Of a stretch of 64,000 nt of DNA, positions 26,101 through 33,893 are shown one piece after another (the stretch's first letter is position 1; every line of letters begins with the position of its first letter). Position numbers and translations under genes: made by a program. The notes below the pieces were generated by a model. That model saw nothing but the letters and a program-made list of their open reading frames with translations. It searched no databases and had not been told where the DNA came from. The DNA is from Actinomycetes bacterium (lineage in GTDB: Bacteria; Actinomycetota; Acidimicrobiia; Spongiisociales; JAHEDJ01): contig JAHEDK010000001.1 of NCBI GenBank assembly GCA_024641245.1, positions 195,964 to 259,963 on the forward strand, given 5' to 3'.

Positions 26101-26511
26101 ACCTGCCGGTGAGGGGGCCAGCAGGACGAGATGATCGGTGGTGGGCCGATCGACGGGTTTGGTACCGTGCATCTTCCGGGTCCGGCCCCTGCGGGTACCC
26201 GGTCGCTGGTTGCGAGTCGCTGATTTCTCGAGGTCTTGCCGTGACGCCAACTCGAGCGGATCGCTCGACTCGCCGGCAGCAACCGGCGACTCGCGACTCA
26301 GTCCGATCTCTACCCCGTACACCGCCGGAAGGCCGACTTCCTTGGCCGCCCTGGCGAACCGCACAGCTCCATACATACCGTCGTGATCGGTGACCGCCAG
26401 CGCTCGATAATCGAGAGCAGCAGCCCGCTCGACCAGAGCTTCCGGGTGTGACACTCCATCAAGAAAGCTGAAATTCGTATGACTGTGAAGTTCTGCGTAT
26501 GAGGACGACAT
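23176..26511 (-). CDS. dnaE2: Error-prone DNA polymerase DnaE2
   Basis: C-family DNA polymerase of 1,111 aa used for translesion synthesis and induced mutagenesis with ImuA' and ImuB. An N-terminal PHP domain starts ELHSHTNFSFLDG, with TDHDG near 42. The polymerase core has PDIDLDL near 440 and IRGSGADSAV near 401. The C-terminal OB domain contains RIGGIVTHRQRPSTAKGV, and the protein lacks the long tail of replicative DnaE1. Residues of about 73-122 form an extra, charged low-complexity insertion whose DNA carries 7-nt period words. The promoter has an SOS box abutting its -10. imuA'-imuB lie 8-10 kb away rather than adjacent. Confidence 0.95.
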   Translation of the reverse strand: MSSSYAELHSHTNFSFLDGVSHPEALVERAAALDYRALAVTDHDGMYGAVRFARAAKEVGLPAVYGVEIGLSRESPVAAGESSDPLELASRQDLEKSATRNQRPGTRRGRTRKMHGTKPVDRPTTDHLVLLAPSPAGYAAISHLVTKAQFRGEKDRPVYAWADLDEAARVGHLVALTGCWQGGVPAAARRGDLDAALAAARPLHEIFGNRLHVELWHHRMPEDDVRNDVLWEVGRRLRLPMVATNNVHYHDRGEAGLADVAAAIAGRRSLAEQDGYRPATDERHLKRPVEMTERFSAYPGVVERSVRLGESLAFDLNLVAPQLPDFPMPGHFRSEMEYLRHLTFEGAREVYPDGAGGVDPRAVQRLEHELAVIGKLNFPGYFLVVWDIVQFARSQDIYCQIRGSGADSAVCRCIGLTRVDPIRLGLPFERFLTEERGRPPDIDLDLEADRREEVIQYCYRRYGRERAAMVANVITYRARSVLRDVGKTFGFTQAQVDGLSKYVDTRDPAKLRLEAPLPEGMTAEFVYDVCHRMDGFPRHLGIHSGGMVIADRPLWQVVPVEWGRMEGRSVIQWDKDDCASIGIVKFDLLGLGMLNALHLTADMIQSAHGLSIDLATIPQEPAVYRMLTKADTVGVFQVESRAQMATLPKMKPKTFYDLAVEVALIRPGPIQGQSVHPYLRRRNGEEEIRYPHPLTESVLRKTLGVPIFQEQLMELARVCAGFDGNQSDRLRSAMTHKRSDEAMGRLRDEVFDGMASNGIIGPAADEIWEKLQGFASFGFPESHSVSFAYIVYMSAWLKYHWPAEFLAGLLNAYPMGFYSPNSLVQDAARHGVVVRIPDVNDSWHDCTIEPLDADPDDLAEYYGQAWRRGRGPVEDPLRPSVAVRLGLRYVRNLGEAEITRVEAARQAGGRFQSPQDLAHRTGLRVDALEGLAAAGALESLGLTRREGLWAAGALAEISPERLPLSPGAEAPQLPGMSEENETEADLWATGISVRHPVEFVRDRLDRLGCRTVAQALATERNGVRARIGGIVTHRQRPSTAKGVIFFNLEDETGLLNVIVLPDIWAANREVARKNPGLVIEGVIEFRDGVTNFVARSFTPWPAKGVTSRDFR
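26201..26301. repeat. Period-7 words bordering an insertion inside dnaE2
   Basis: GGTCGCT, GGTTGCG and AGTCGCT (26201-26221), and AACCGGC, GACTCGC and GACTCAG (26281-26301), bracket the segment encoding the extra low-complexity residues of DnaE2. The 7-nt period resembles the intergenic arrays at 15395, 37492 and 60717. Confidence 0.45.
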
Positions 26512-26529
26512 GGTTTTGAATGCCCGGTC

Positions 26530-26551
26530 ATCTTATCGAACATACGTTCGA
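26530..26551 (-). promoter_or_regulatory. LexA SOS box and -10 of dnaE2
   Basis: TCGAAC-ATAC-GTTCGA (26536-26551), a perfect palindromic arm pair matching the actinobacterial/Gram-positive LexA consensus. On the minus strand it directly abuts TAAGAT (26535-26530), a good -10 hexamer, so LexA would block polymerase. The box lies between the antiporter stop and the dnaE2 start. Confidence 0.9.
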
Positions 26552-26555
26552 TAGG

Positions 26556-28535
26556 CTAACGACCGAAGAGGTCCGGCAGCCGTCCGCCTTGCGTACCCGG
26601 CTCGCGTCGACCTGATGCCACAACCAACACCACAGCGTCGGGGGCCCGATCAGCAATAGCGAGCGCGTCCCGGCCGAAGGTTCTGGTCCCCCGTGCGGCC
26701 GGCAATACCACAGTCCCGTGACCGTCGAGTCGATCTAGCACAGCGTCGAGTCGCGACTCCCCTGATACTTCTGCCCGTAATCGAGCGAGCTCCGGCACTT
26801 CGGATGGATCGACACTCACGATCGCGACAGGATCGATCCCTCGTCCCTTGGCCACCCGCTGAGCGACCGCGATTGCGGCCACCAGATCGGCGCGAGCCAG
26901 CGGGTCCAGGTCGTGATCGTCGAGCCCGAGTAACACCGGACCGGACCCCAAACCCGTGATCCTCGCGACTACAACCGGTACGGTCAGCTTTGCCACGACC
27001 TCATCGATCTTGCTGCCGAACAGGACATCCCTGGTGGGCGAGTCGCTCTGCCAGCCGATGATGACCAAGGAGGCGTTCCGTTCCAGGACTGTGTGGACGA
27101 CGCCGGCGGCCACCGACGTGTCGACCCGAAGCCACCCCCCGGCCTCGGCGCCGGCCCGCGCCGCCAATGCCTCTGCTTCCGCCACCATGGACCTCCGCTG
27201 CTCCAGCTCGCTCGTCGCCAGACCGGGATCGGTCACGATATGGATGGGGTGCACCACGCCACCGTCCGGTCTGGCGATTGAAACAGCCAGACCTACCAGC
27301 ATCTCTGCCGACTCGGGATTGGCCAGCGCCACCACAACGCCGGCGCCGAGTTGACGATGCGCCGGCTGTGGAACAGGGAGATTGCCGACGACCCGGGTGG
27401 CGCTCCATGAGGTAACGACCACGGTGACGAGAATCACGATGAGCACTGCGTTCACAACCTGCTCTCCAAAGATCCCGATCTCAAACGCCACCACGGTGGC
27501 GGCCAACGTCGCCGCCGCCTGTGCGCCGGAAAGAGAGAACATGGCCCCCCATTCGGCGGATGAGAATCCGAAGGCGGAGCCCGATCCCCAGGCGGCGAGG
27601 AGTTTCGCCCCCAGCGCCACCGCAGTGAAGGCGGCGGCTAATCGAAGTGTCTCCAGGTCGGCAACAACAGCCGGGTCGATCAGCATTCCCACCGAGACCA
27701 GGAATATCGGTATCAGCAGCGCCGAACCAACAAACTCGATCCGGTCCATGAGTGCTCCGCGGTTGGGCACGAGGCGATTCAGCGCCAGGCCGGCGAGAAA
27801 GGAACCGACGATTCCTTCCACCCCCACCACCTCGCCCAGTACCGCCGCACCCAGCGAAGCGGTGAGGACGAATACGAACCGGACGACCCGATCCTGACCG
27901 GGGCCGCCGAAGAACCAACGGGCGAGACGCGGAAGACCCCACAGCACAGACACAAAGAGGGCCGCGAGTCCGATCGCCAGCTTCCCGGCGAAGTCCCAGC
28001 CAAGACCGGTCTCGGTGGACCGCACTACTCCTGCCAACACCAGCAGCGCCAGGGTGTCGGTGATGGCCGTCGCCGCCACGGTAACGGCCACGGCGCGGTT
28101 GCCGGTCTGCCCGTGCCTGCGAAAGATCGGGTAGGCGATCAACGTGTGCGATGCCCACAGTGAACCGAGCAACACCGCAGGAGTGGCGGCGAATCCGAGG
28201 GCGAGGCCGGAAACGGTGCCGAGGGCCATCGGAGTGGCAAACGTGAGTAGGCCGAAGACGACGGCCCGGCGCCGGTGCATCTGGAACTCGCTCAGATCGA
28301 GTTCGAGACCGGCCAGGAACATCAGGTAGAGAAGGCCGAGTCCACCCACCTGCTCGACCGTGCCGCTCCGCTCGAGGAGACCCATCATCTCGGGTCCGAC
28401 GAACAGGCCGAATACGACCAATCCGACTATCCCGGGAAGTCGCAGACGTTCTGCCGCGATGGGGGCGACGAGGATGATCGCGGCCAGAACGAGAAAGACC
28501 CAGGAAGGCGATGTGAGTGGCAAGGCATCCGGCAA
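26556..28535 (-). CDS. CPA2-type cation/proton antiporter with C-terminal universal-stress domains
   Basis: Membrane protein of 659 aa. Residues of about 5-400 form the Na+/H+ exchanger domain (12-13 helices). LYLMFLAGLELDLSEF, the ITDTLALLVL helix and GIVGSFLAGLALNRLVP are typical of KefB/NhaS3-like CPA2 carriers. The cytosolic C-terminus (about 415-650) contains universal-stress-type folds (SLVIIGWQSDSPTRDVLFG, TVPVVVARI), possibly sensing nucleotides or energy state. The TTG at 28535 follows GGGAGGGG by 6 nt; a longer frame to 28592 would read through the ECF-type promoter of the divergent surface-protein gene. The transported ion is not determined. Confidence 0.88.
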   Translation of the reverse strand: MPDALPLTSPSWVFLVLAAIILVAPIAAERLRLPGIVGLVVFGLFVGPEMMGLLERSGTVEQVGGLGLLYLMFLAGLELDLSEFQMHRRRAVVFGLLTFATPMALGTVSGLALGFAATPAVLLGSLWASHTLIAYPIFRRHGQTGNRAVAVTVAATAITDTLALLVLAGVVRSTETGLGWDFAGKLAIGLAALFVSVLWGLPRLARWFFGGPGQDRVVRFVFVLTASLGAAVLGEVVGVEGIVGSFLAGLALNRLVPNRGALMDRIEFVGSALLIPIFLVSVGMLIDPAVVADLETLRLAAAFTAVALGAKLLAAWGSGSAFGFSSAEWGAMFSLSGAQAAATLAATVVAFEIGIFGEQVVNAVLIVILVTVVVTSWSATRVVGNLPVPQPAHRQLGAGVVVALANPESAEMLVGLAVSIARPDGGVVHPIHIVTDPGLATSELEQRRSMVAEAEALAARAGAEAGGWLRVDTSVAAGVVHTVLERNASLVIIGWQSDSPTRDVLFGSKIDEVVAKLTVPVVVARITGLGSGPVLLGLDDHDLDPLARADLVAAIAVAQRVAKGRGIDPVAIVSVDPSEVPELARLRAEVSGESRLDAVLDRLDGHGTVVLPAARGTRTFGRDALAIADRAPDAVVLVVASGRREPGTQGGRLPDLFGR

Positions 28536-28578
28536 CGCAAACCCCTCCCAACGATTCCCCAACGCTAGCCGACTGTGA

Positions 28579-28606
28579 GTAAACCTTTCCAAGCCTTGCT
28601 GCGAGT
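28579..28606 (+). promoter_or_regulatory. Putative ECF-sigma promoter of the modular surface-protein gene
   Basis: GTAAACC (28579-28585), then 16 nt, then CGAGT (28602-28606). It is the same motif with the same spacing as the promoter of the ECF sigma operon at 16903-16930. The two spacers also share TTTC and AAGCC. The predicted transcript starts about 55 nt before the GTG of the surface-protein gene. Confidence 0.65.
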
Positions 28607-28667
28607 AACCACTGTATGTGACCTCTCGGCCACTACTCGTGACAGGCCACTCACCAGGAGGAGCAAC

Positions 28668-30005
28668 GTGTTTCGCAGATTCGGCATCTTCGCCATCACC
28701 TTCGTCGTCGTGATCGCCGGCGGCATCGCCTTTGCTCAGATGGGCGAATACCTGCCGTCTGCCGACGATGCGCCGGCCGGCGTCGGCGCTATCGACCCAG
28801 GCAGCATCTTCTATACGGGCGACACTCAGCCGGAAACCCCCACAACAGAGGCGCCGGCCGAGAAGCCGGAGACAACCGAGACGACGAAAGCCGAGGAGAC
28901 ACCGGCGCCGGAGAAGGAGACCACCGACACCCCCGAAAAGGAAGAAGTGGCCGACACCGACCCTCCCGACCTCGTCATCACCTCGCCCGCCAACGAAGCC
29001 GTCGTCACAACGAGAGAACTGAAGTTCTCAGGCAGCGTTGAACCCGGCGCAACAGTCAAGGCGGCCGGATACCGGGCCGAGGTGACCCCCGATGGCTTCT
29101 GGTCGATCGTCCTCATGCTGGAACCGGGAGGCAACCTCGCCACCATCAAAGCATTCGACGAGGCCGGCAACGTTTCCGAGGCAACCGTGAAGGTGTTCTA
29201 CGAAGCGCCTGAGGGCGAACATGCCTTCTCTGCCTCCCAGCAATACAAGACTTCTGCCTCCAACCCGCCGTACGACGTCTTCTACGGGACAGGACGTCCG
29301 GGCGCCACGATCACGGCCACGTCGGACTTCGGATCGGGTTCGACCACGGTCAACGAAAAAGGGAAATGGGAGATGAAGGTCACCTTCCCAACGGCCCCGT
29401 ACTACGAGTGGTTCGCAGTTGACGTCGCCGACTCCGACGGACACTCGAAGACGTTTGAGTTCAAGAGCAAGTACAACCCGGACGCCACCTACGAGTTCAC
29501 CATAACGCAGAAGTACCACCAGAACACCGACCAGTGGGAGAAGTTCACCGGAACTGCCGCGCCCGGCACGGTGATCGGAGCCTATTCGGACTTCGGCTCG
29601 GCAGAGACCGTCGCCGAGGGCGGAGAGTTCTACCTCAAGGTGCACTTCGAGGGGTTGAAGTCCGGGCAGACGATCGACATCGTGGTCGAAACCTCGGCCG
29701 GTGACCGCCGCGAGTTCACATTCTTGTACGCACCGGCTCCGATCGAGTTCAGCGTCACCCAGAAGTACGCGTCGTGTAGCGAGAACCCTCCGTACGACGT
29801 CTTCTACGGGACGGCGACGCCCGGAGCGACTATCTGGGCGGAGTCCCCGTACGGCGTCGTCAGCACCATCGCCGGCGATCTCGGGAAGTGGGACCTTAAA
29901 GTCATCTTCGAGGGTGCCCTCCCCGGCCCGGCTTTCAACGTGACGATCGGCGACTCTGAAGGCCATTCCGAGACCTTCACCTTCACCGTCCTCGAAGCCA
30001 AGTAA
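28668..30005 (+). CDS. Exported modular protein: Ig-like domain plus three PPYD repeats
   Basis: Protein of 445 aa with an N-terminal hydrophobic anchor or signal peptide (FGIFAITFVVVIAGGIAFA, about 5-23), then a Glu/Thr/Pro-rich linker to about 98. An Ig-like module spans about 99-180 (DLVITSPANEAVV to VKVFYEA). Three related 80-residue modules follow at about 186-266, 275-353 and 359-442, with cores PPYDVFYGTGRPGATI, FTGTAAPGTVIGAYSD and PPYDVFYGTATPGATI. The first and last are closest to the single copy in the sigma-linked protein at 15426. The GTG at 28668 follows GGAGGAG. Its location is the outer face of the membrane or cell wall; the ligand is unknown. Confidence 0.83.
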   Translation: MFRRFGIFAITFVVVIAGGIAFAQMGEYLPSADDAPAGVGAIDPGSIFYTGDTQPETPTTEAPAEKPETTETTKAEETPAPEKETTDTPEKEEVADTDPPDLVITSPANEAVVTTRELKFSGSVEPGATVKAAGYRAEVTPDGFWSIVLMLEPGGNLATIKAFDEAGNVSEATVKVFYEAPEGEHAFSASQQYKTSASNPPYDVFYGTGRPGATITATSDFGSGSTTVNEKGKWEMKVTFPTAPYYEWFAVDVADSDGHSKTFEFKSKYNPDATYEFTITQKYHQNTDQWEKFTGTAAPGTVIGAYSDFGSAETVAEGGEFYLKVHFEGLKSGQTIDIVVETSAGDRREFTFLYAPAPIEFSVTQKYASCSENPPYDVFYGTATPGATIWAESPYGVVSTIAGDLGKWDLKVIFEGALPGPAFNVTIGDSEGHSETFTFTVLEAK

Positions 30006-30019
30006 CCGTCTCTCCTCGG

Positions 30020-30055
30020 GCGCAGTCGGCCTTCCTCCAGGAGGGCCGACTGCGC
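30020..30055. terminator. Strong bidirectional hairpin terminator
   Basis: GCGCAGTCGGCC and its perfect complement GGCCGACTGCGC enclose a 12-nt loop that can itself pair as CCTCC/GGAGG. The hairpin fills the gap between the convergent genes ending at 30005 and 30058. Confidence 0.8.
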
Positions 30056-30057
30056 GC

Positions 30058-31083
30058 TCACAGAAGAAGCTCCGCCAGAGTCCGTAGAGTCACGAGATCT
30101 GTCGTTCCAACCAGCAACGACGTCACCCCCGCCTCCTTCCAGGCGTCGAGCCGGTCCCGCACCATCTCCCTGGGTCCAACGAGACTGGTCAGATCTACGA
30201 GGGCGTCGGGGACGCGGGCAACTGCCTCTTTCCTCTTGCCGGCGAGGTAGAGATCCTGGATCTCGCCGGCCTCCCGTTCGAATCCGTAACGTCCCGCCAG
30301 GTCGTTGTAGAAGTTCCGGCTCTTGGCCCCCATACCCCCGACGTAGAGGGCCAGCAACGGTTTGACCTGTGCTCGCCCGTAGTCGAGATCATCGGTGATG
30401 ATCGCCGAGACCGTGGGTGCCACGTCAAACGACGATGCCCGCTGCGCCTTACCCGACCTCGCAAACCCGTCTTCGAGATTCGGCCAGAACACCCGGCGGG
30501 CATGATCGGGCGAGAAGAAAACCGGTAGCCACCCGTCTGCGATCTCGGCGGTCAGCGCCACGTTCTTCGGGCCGATGGAGGCGAGATAGATTGGGAGATT
30601 GGGCCGGATCGGACGACCGATGAGCATCAACGGCTTGCCGAGCCCGGTGGCGTCCGGACCTCCATAGGGGATCTGGTAGTGCTCGCCGTCATGCTCGAGG
30701 CGCGTGCGCCGTTGGAGGACCCGACGGACAATCGAGACATACTCGCGGGTCTTTCCGAGCGGTTTTCCGTACGGAACCCCATGCCACCCTTCAACCACCT
30801 GCGGGCCGGATAGTCCCAGGCCTAGTCGCAAGCGCCCACCCGACAACTCATCGAGCGTGTAGGCCGTCATCGCCGTCATGGCCGGAGTCCTGGCCGGAAT
30901 TTGCAGCACGGCCGAGCCGAGGTGGATTCGCTCGGTCCTGGCTGCCAGCCAGGCCAGGACCGTCACCGCGTCGTAGCCCCACGCTTCCGCAGCCCACACC
31001 GAGTCGTAGCCCAGTTGTTCGGCCTCGACCACTAATTCCGTCGAACCAACGCCTGCGTAACCCAGGTTGAGTCCTAGTCGCAA
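30058..31083 (-). CDS. LLM-class (F420-dependent type) oxidoreductase
   Basis: Luciferase-like TIM-barrel protein of 341 aa. Seen: the opening LRLGLNLGY, ELVVEAEQLGYDSVWAAEAW near 20, RTERIHLGSAVLQIPARTPA near 58, LSGGRLRLGLGLSGPQVVEGWHG near 90, and a C-terminal LVGPREMVRDRLDAW. Members close to this pattern use cofactor F420 and act on diverse substrates, including methylene-tetrahydromethanopterin-like compounds. The substrate here is unknown. TTG at 31083 is 7 nt after GGAGG; the frame is open to 31173 but the extra residues do not look like family sequence. It is divergent from the GDSL hydrolase gene. Confidence 0.9.
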   Translation of the reverse strand: MRLGLNLGYAGVGSTELVVEAEQLGYDSVWAAEAWGYDAVTVLAWLAARTERIHLGSAVLQIPARTPAMTAMTAYTLDELSGGRLRLGLGLSGPQVVEGWHGVPYGKPLGKTREYVSIVRRVLQRRTRLEHDGEHYQIPYGGPDATGLGKPLMLIGRPIRPNLPIYLASIGPKNVALTAEIADGWLPVFFSPDHARRVFWPNLEDGFARSGKAQRASSFDVAPTVSAIITDDLDYGRAQVKPLLALYVGGMGAKSRNFYNDLAGRYGFEREAGEIQDLYLAGKRKEAVARVPDALVDLTSLVGPREMVRDRLDAWKEAGVTSLLVGTTDLVTLRTLAELLL

Positions 31084-31132
31084 TACATCACCTCCGCGGC
31101 GTCCATGGTACGTTGTGCACGGGAAGTGGAAC

Positions 31133-31900
31133 ATGATGACGCCTGAGCGCAGACTCACACGGACCTTCCGCAATGCGGGAGCGGCGCTGTTCGTGATCCT
31201 CTGGATGGAACAGCAGTGGGCGGCTCATCACGACTTCCCTTCGTTTCCAGATCTCGACCCATCCGGCATCTTCGGCGATCCGGCCCTTCCTCTGCGATCG
31301 ATCGCGCTACTCGGAGACAGCACCATCACCGGACCAGGTCTGGGGACTGCCGACGAAATATGGATACGGCAGATGGTGCCGGGACTCACAAGACGCTACC
31401 GCGTCCAGATCGACAACTTCGCATTCGGTGGTGCCCGCCTGCGAGACGTCCTGGCCCGCCAGCTCCCGCAGCTGACCGAGCGATACGATGTGGCCTTCAT
31501 CTCGGCGGGCTCCAACGATGCACTGCGCGGTATGACTCAGCTTCAGATGAGATCGCTTCTGAGCACTATCTGTGCCGGTGCACTCGAGCGAGCAGACGTG
31601 ATCGTGCTTGCCGGGGCCGGCGACATCGGCACCGCGCCGCGATTGCCTTTTCCGCTTGATGCGATCGCCACCGCCAGAGCTAGGGCGACCGATGCCGCCC
31701 ATGCACGGGCCGCAGCCTCAAATGACCGCATCCTCCACATCCCGATGTGGGAGTTGACCACCCCCACGTTCCGGTCGGACCAAGACCTGTTTTCGGACGA
31801 TCGCTTCCACCCCAACCGTCGCGGCCACCGCGTTTGGGCAGATGCAGCTCTGCCCACTGTGCTCACCGCGCTCGACCTCCGCCCGCCACCCGGACGCTGA
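31133..31900 (+). CDS. SGNH/GDSL-family hydrolase
   Basis: Protein of 255 aa with all four SGNH blocks: block I SIALLGDST (Ser nucleophile, near 58), block II FGGARL (Gly, near 95), block III SAGSND (Asn, near 122) and block V DDRFHPN (Asp/His, near 222). An N-terminal hydrophobic segment (AGAALFVILWM) may be a membrane anchor or signal. It probably hydrolyses an ester or acyl group on a lipid or envelope sugar. ATG at 31133 follows GGGAAGTGG. It is first in a plus-strand group with an MFS carrier and a PlsC-type acyltransferase. Confidence 0.85.
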   Translation: MMTPERRLTRTFRNAGAALFVILWMEQQWAAHHDFPSFPDLDPSGIFGDPALPLRSIALLGDSTITGPGLGTADEIWIRQMVPGLTRRYRVQIDNFAFGGARLRDVLARQLPQLTERYDVAFISAGSNDALRGMTQLQMRSLLSTICAGALERADVIVLAGAGDIGTAPRLPFPLDAIATARARATDAAHARAAASNDRILHIPMWELTTPTFRSDQDLFSDDRFHPNRRGHRVWADAALPTVLTALDLRPPPGR

Positions 31901-31917
31901 CCCCCTACACTCGCCCG

Positions 31918-33165
31918 ATGCCCGACCGCCTCGATCGTCCCGACCGCGTCCGCCGGAAGCTCACCGGCGTGCTCTTCGGCGGGGTGGGGCTCACCAGCAC
32001 CGGATTCATCGCTGCCATCACCGTGGCCGGCCTGGCCGCGGAGGACCTGACCGGTTCATCGAGCCTCGCCGGCATCCCGGCCGCAGCCTCCACGATCGGC
32101 ACGGCGCTCGGTTCCGCCATCCTCGCCGCGGTAACCGTGCGACTGGGCAGGCGATCGGTTCTCATCGGCGCCTACGCGCTTGCCGGAACGGCCGCATTTG
32201 TGGCTGCCGCGGCCGTCGGATCGGCCTCGTTCGCGCTGCTGATCCTCGCTATGTTCGCACTCGGTTTCGGGAACAGCGCCAGCCATCTGACGCGCTACGC
32301 GGCTGCCGACCTCCACCAGCCAAGCCGCCGGACGGCTGCGATCGGGTGGATCGTGTGGGCAAGCACCGTCGGGTCGGTGGCCGGCCCCAACCTGCTGGGA
32401 GTGTCGGCCGATACGGCTGAGGGAGCCGGGCTGGCGGCCTTTACAGGTCCCTACCTGGTGGCTGCCATCGCCTTCCTGAGCGCGGCGACCTTCTATGTGA
32501 TCTTCCTCCGACCGGATCCACTCCAGATGGTCGTCTCCGCCGATGAAGAAATCACCAACTCAACGCTACCGCTGGCAACTCTGCTGGCGAGGCCCCGGGT
32601 GAGGGTCGCCGTCGCCTCCATGGTGACGAGTCACTTCGTGATGGTGCTGATCATGGCGATGACACCGATCTTCTTGCGAAACGGTGGCGCCAGACTCGGG
32701 ATCGTCGGCATCGTCATTTCTGCGCATACGCTCGGCATGTTCGCCCTCTCCCCCATCACGGGGATTCTGGGCGACCGCTTCGGCCGGCCACAGGTGGCCG
32801 CCGCCGGGATGGGAATCGTGCTGATGTCGGTCACCCTGGCCGGCTTGGCGCCGGCGGATGCCACCGCAACCCTCACTCTTGCCCTTTTCCTGCTCGGGCT
32901 CGGATGGAACTTCGCATTCATCGGAGGCAGCGCCATCCTCACAGAAGGCCTGGCAATCGACGAGCGTTTGCGCCTCCAGGGAGCGGTCGACGCCTCCGTC
33001 TGGTTGTCGGGGGCGGGCGCCAGCCTGTCTTCAGGATTCATCCTGGCCATCGCCGGATACCCAATCCTCAACGCCCTGGGCGCAGCCCTGCTGGTGGTCC
33101 CGGCCGCCGTGTTCCTGCGTCACCGAAACGTCTTCGCTCCAACCCCGGCCGCTACGCTGCCATGA
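31918..33165 (+). CDS. MFS transporter
   Basis: Major facilitator of 415 aa with 12 predicted helices. Between helices 2 and 3 is VRLGRRSVLIGAY and between helices 8 and 9 GILGDRFGRPQVA, the two pseudo-symmetric MFS loop motifs. The broken-up first motif and GFGNSASHLTRYAAADL are typical of actinobacterial drug/efflux-like carriers. The substrate is not evident. TACACT lies exactly 6 nt before the ATG, so the gene has its own leaderless promoter although the SGNH gene ends only 17 bp before. Its stop overlaps the acyltransferase start (ATGA). Confidence 0.9.
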   Translation: MPDRLDRPDRVRRKLTGVLFGGVGLTSTGFIAAITVAGLAAEDLTGSSSLAGIPAAASTIGTALGSAILAAVTVRLGRRSVLIGAYALAGTAAFVAAAAVGSASFALLILAMFALGFGNSASHLTRYAAADLHQPSRRTAAIGWIVWASTVGSVAGPNLLGVSADTAEGAGLAAFTGPYLVAAIAFLSAATFYVIFLRPDPLQMVVSADEEITNSTLPLATLLARPRVRVAVASMVTSHFVMVLIMAMTPIFLRNGGARLGIVGIVISAHTLGMFALSPITGILGDRFGRPQVAAAGMGIVLMSVTLAGLAPADATATLTLALFLLGLGWNFAFIGGSAILTEGLAIDERLRLQGAVDASVWLSGAGASLSSGFILAIAGYPILNALGAALLVVPAAVFLRHRNVFAPTPAATLP

Positions 33166-33893
33166 TGCTCCGCCTAATCCTTGCGTCGTTCCGAACGGTG
33201 ATCGCCGTGACGGTCGCCGTCCTCGCGACCTGGATAGCTGCCTGGGCGGTCACCGTTGTGGCCTGGCGGGATCCCCGTTCACCGCTCATCGAGCGAGTCA
33301 TCGATCGATGGAGCACCATCATCCTGGCTGTCGCCGGTGTCTCACTGACCGTGCACGGACGGGAGAACGTCGAACCCGGTCGTTCCTACGTCGTCGTCTC
33401 GAATCACCAGTCCTCCTTCGACATCCCCGCTCACTTCCTCGCCCTGCCGATGCCGATCAGATTCCTCGCCAAGAAGGAGCTCTTCAGGATCCCCATCTTC
33501 AGCACGGCCCTTCGCGCCATCGGCATCGTCGAAGTCGACCGGCAGGCAGGAGCAGTCGTCCACCAACACATCAACTCGCAAGCAGCCGAAGTGATGCGAC
33601 GTGGTCATTCGATCCTGGTGTTTGCCGAAGGCACTCGTTATCTCGACGGGCAGGTCCGGCAGTTCAAACGCGGCGCATTCTCGATCGCCATCGAGTCCGG
33701 CCTGCCGATTCTCCCTGTCATCGTGAACGGCGGTCACCTTGCCTGGCCGAAACATCACCCCATTCTTGGTGGACCGATCACGGTGATGATCTCGAAACCA
33801 ATCGAGACATCTGCCCTCGTCCACAAGGATGTATCGATGCTACGAGATCAAACGAAGGACGAGATCGAGCGGATGATCGGAGCGGTCGGCTAG
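33162..33893 (+). CDS. plsC: 1-acyl-sn-glycerol-3-phosphate acyltransferase (PlsC family)
   Basis: Membrane-associated acyltransferase of 243 aa that makes phosphatidic acid from lysophosphatidate in phospholipid synthesis. The N-terminal helix is TVIAVTVAVLATWIAAWAV. Catalytic NHQSSFD (HX4D) is near 79, the RFLAKKELF block near 98, FAEGTR (substrate phosphate binding) near 155 and LPILPVIVNG near 186. ATG at 33162 overlaps the MFS stop, giving translational coupling. Paralogues of PlsC are common, so the main cellular enzyme could be elsewhere. The 3' end overlaps the convergent marR gene by 4 bp. Confidence 0.9.
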   Translation: MMLRLILASFRTVIAVTVAVLATWIAAWAVTVVAWRDPRSPLIERVIDRWSTIILAVAGVSLTVHGRENVEPGRSYVVVSNHQSSFDIPAHFLALPMPIRFLAKKELFRIPIFSTALRAIGIVEVDRQAGAVVHQHINSQAAEVMRRGHSILVFAEGTRYLDGQVRQFKRGAFSIAIESGLPILPVIVNGGHLAWPKHHPILGGPITVMISKPIETSALVHKDVSMLRDQTKDEIERMIGAVG

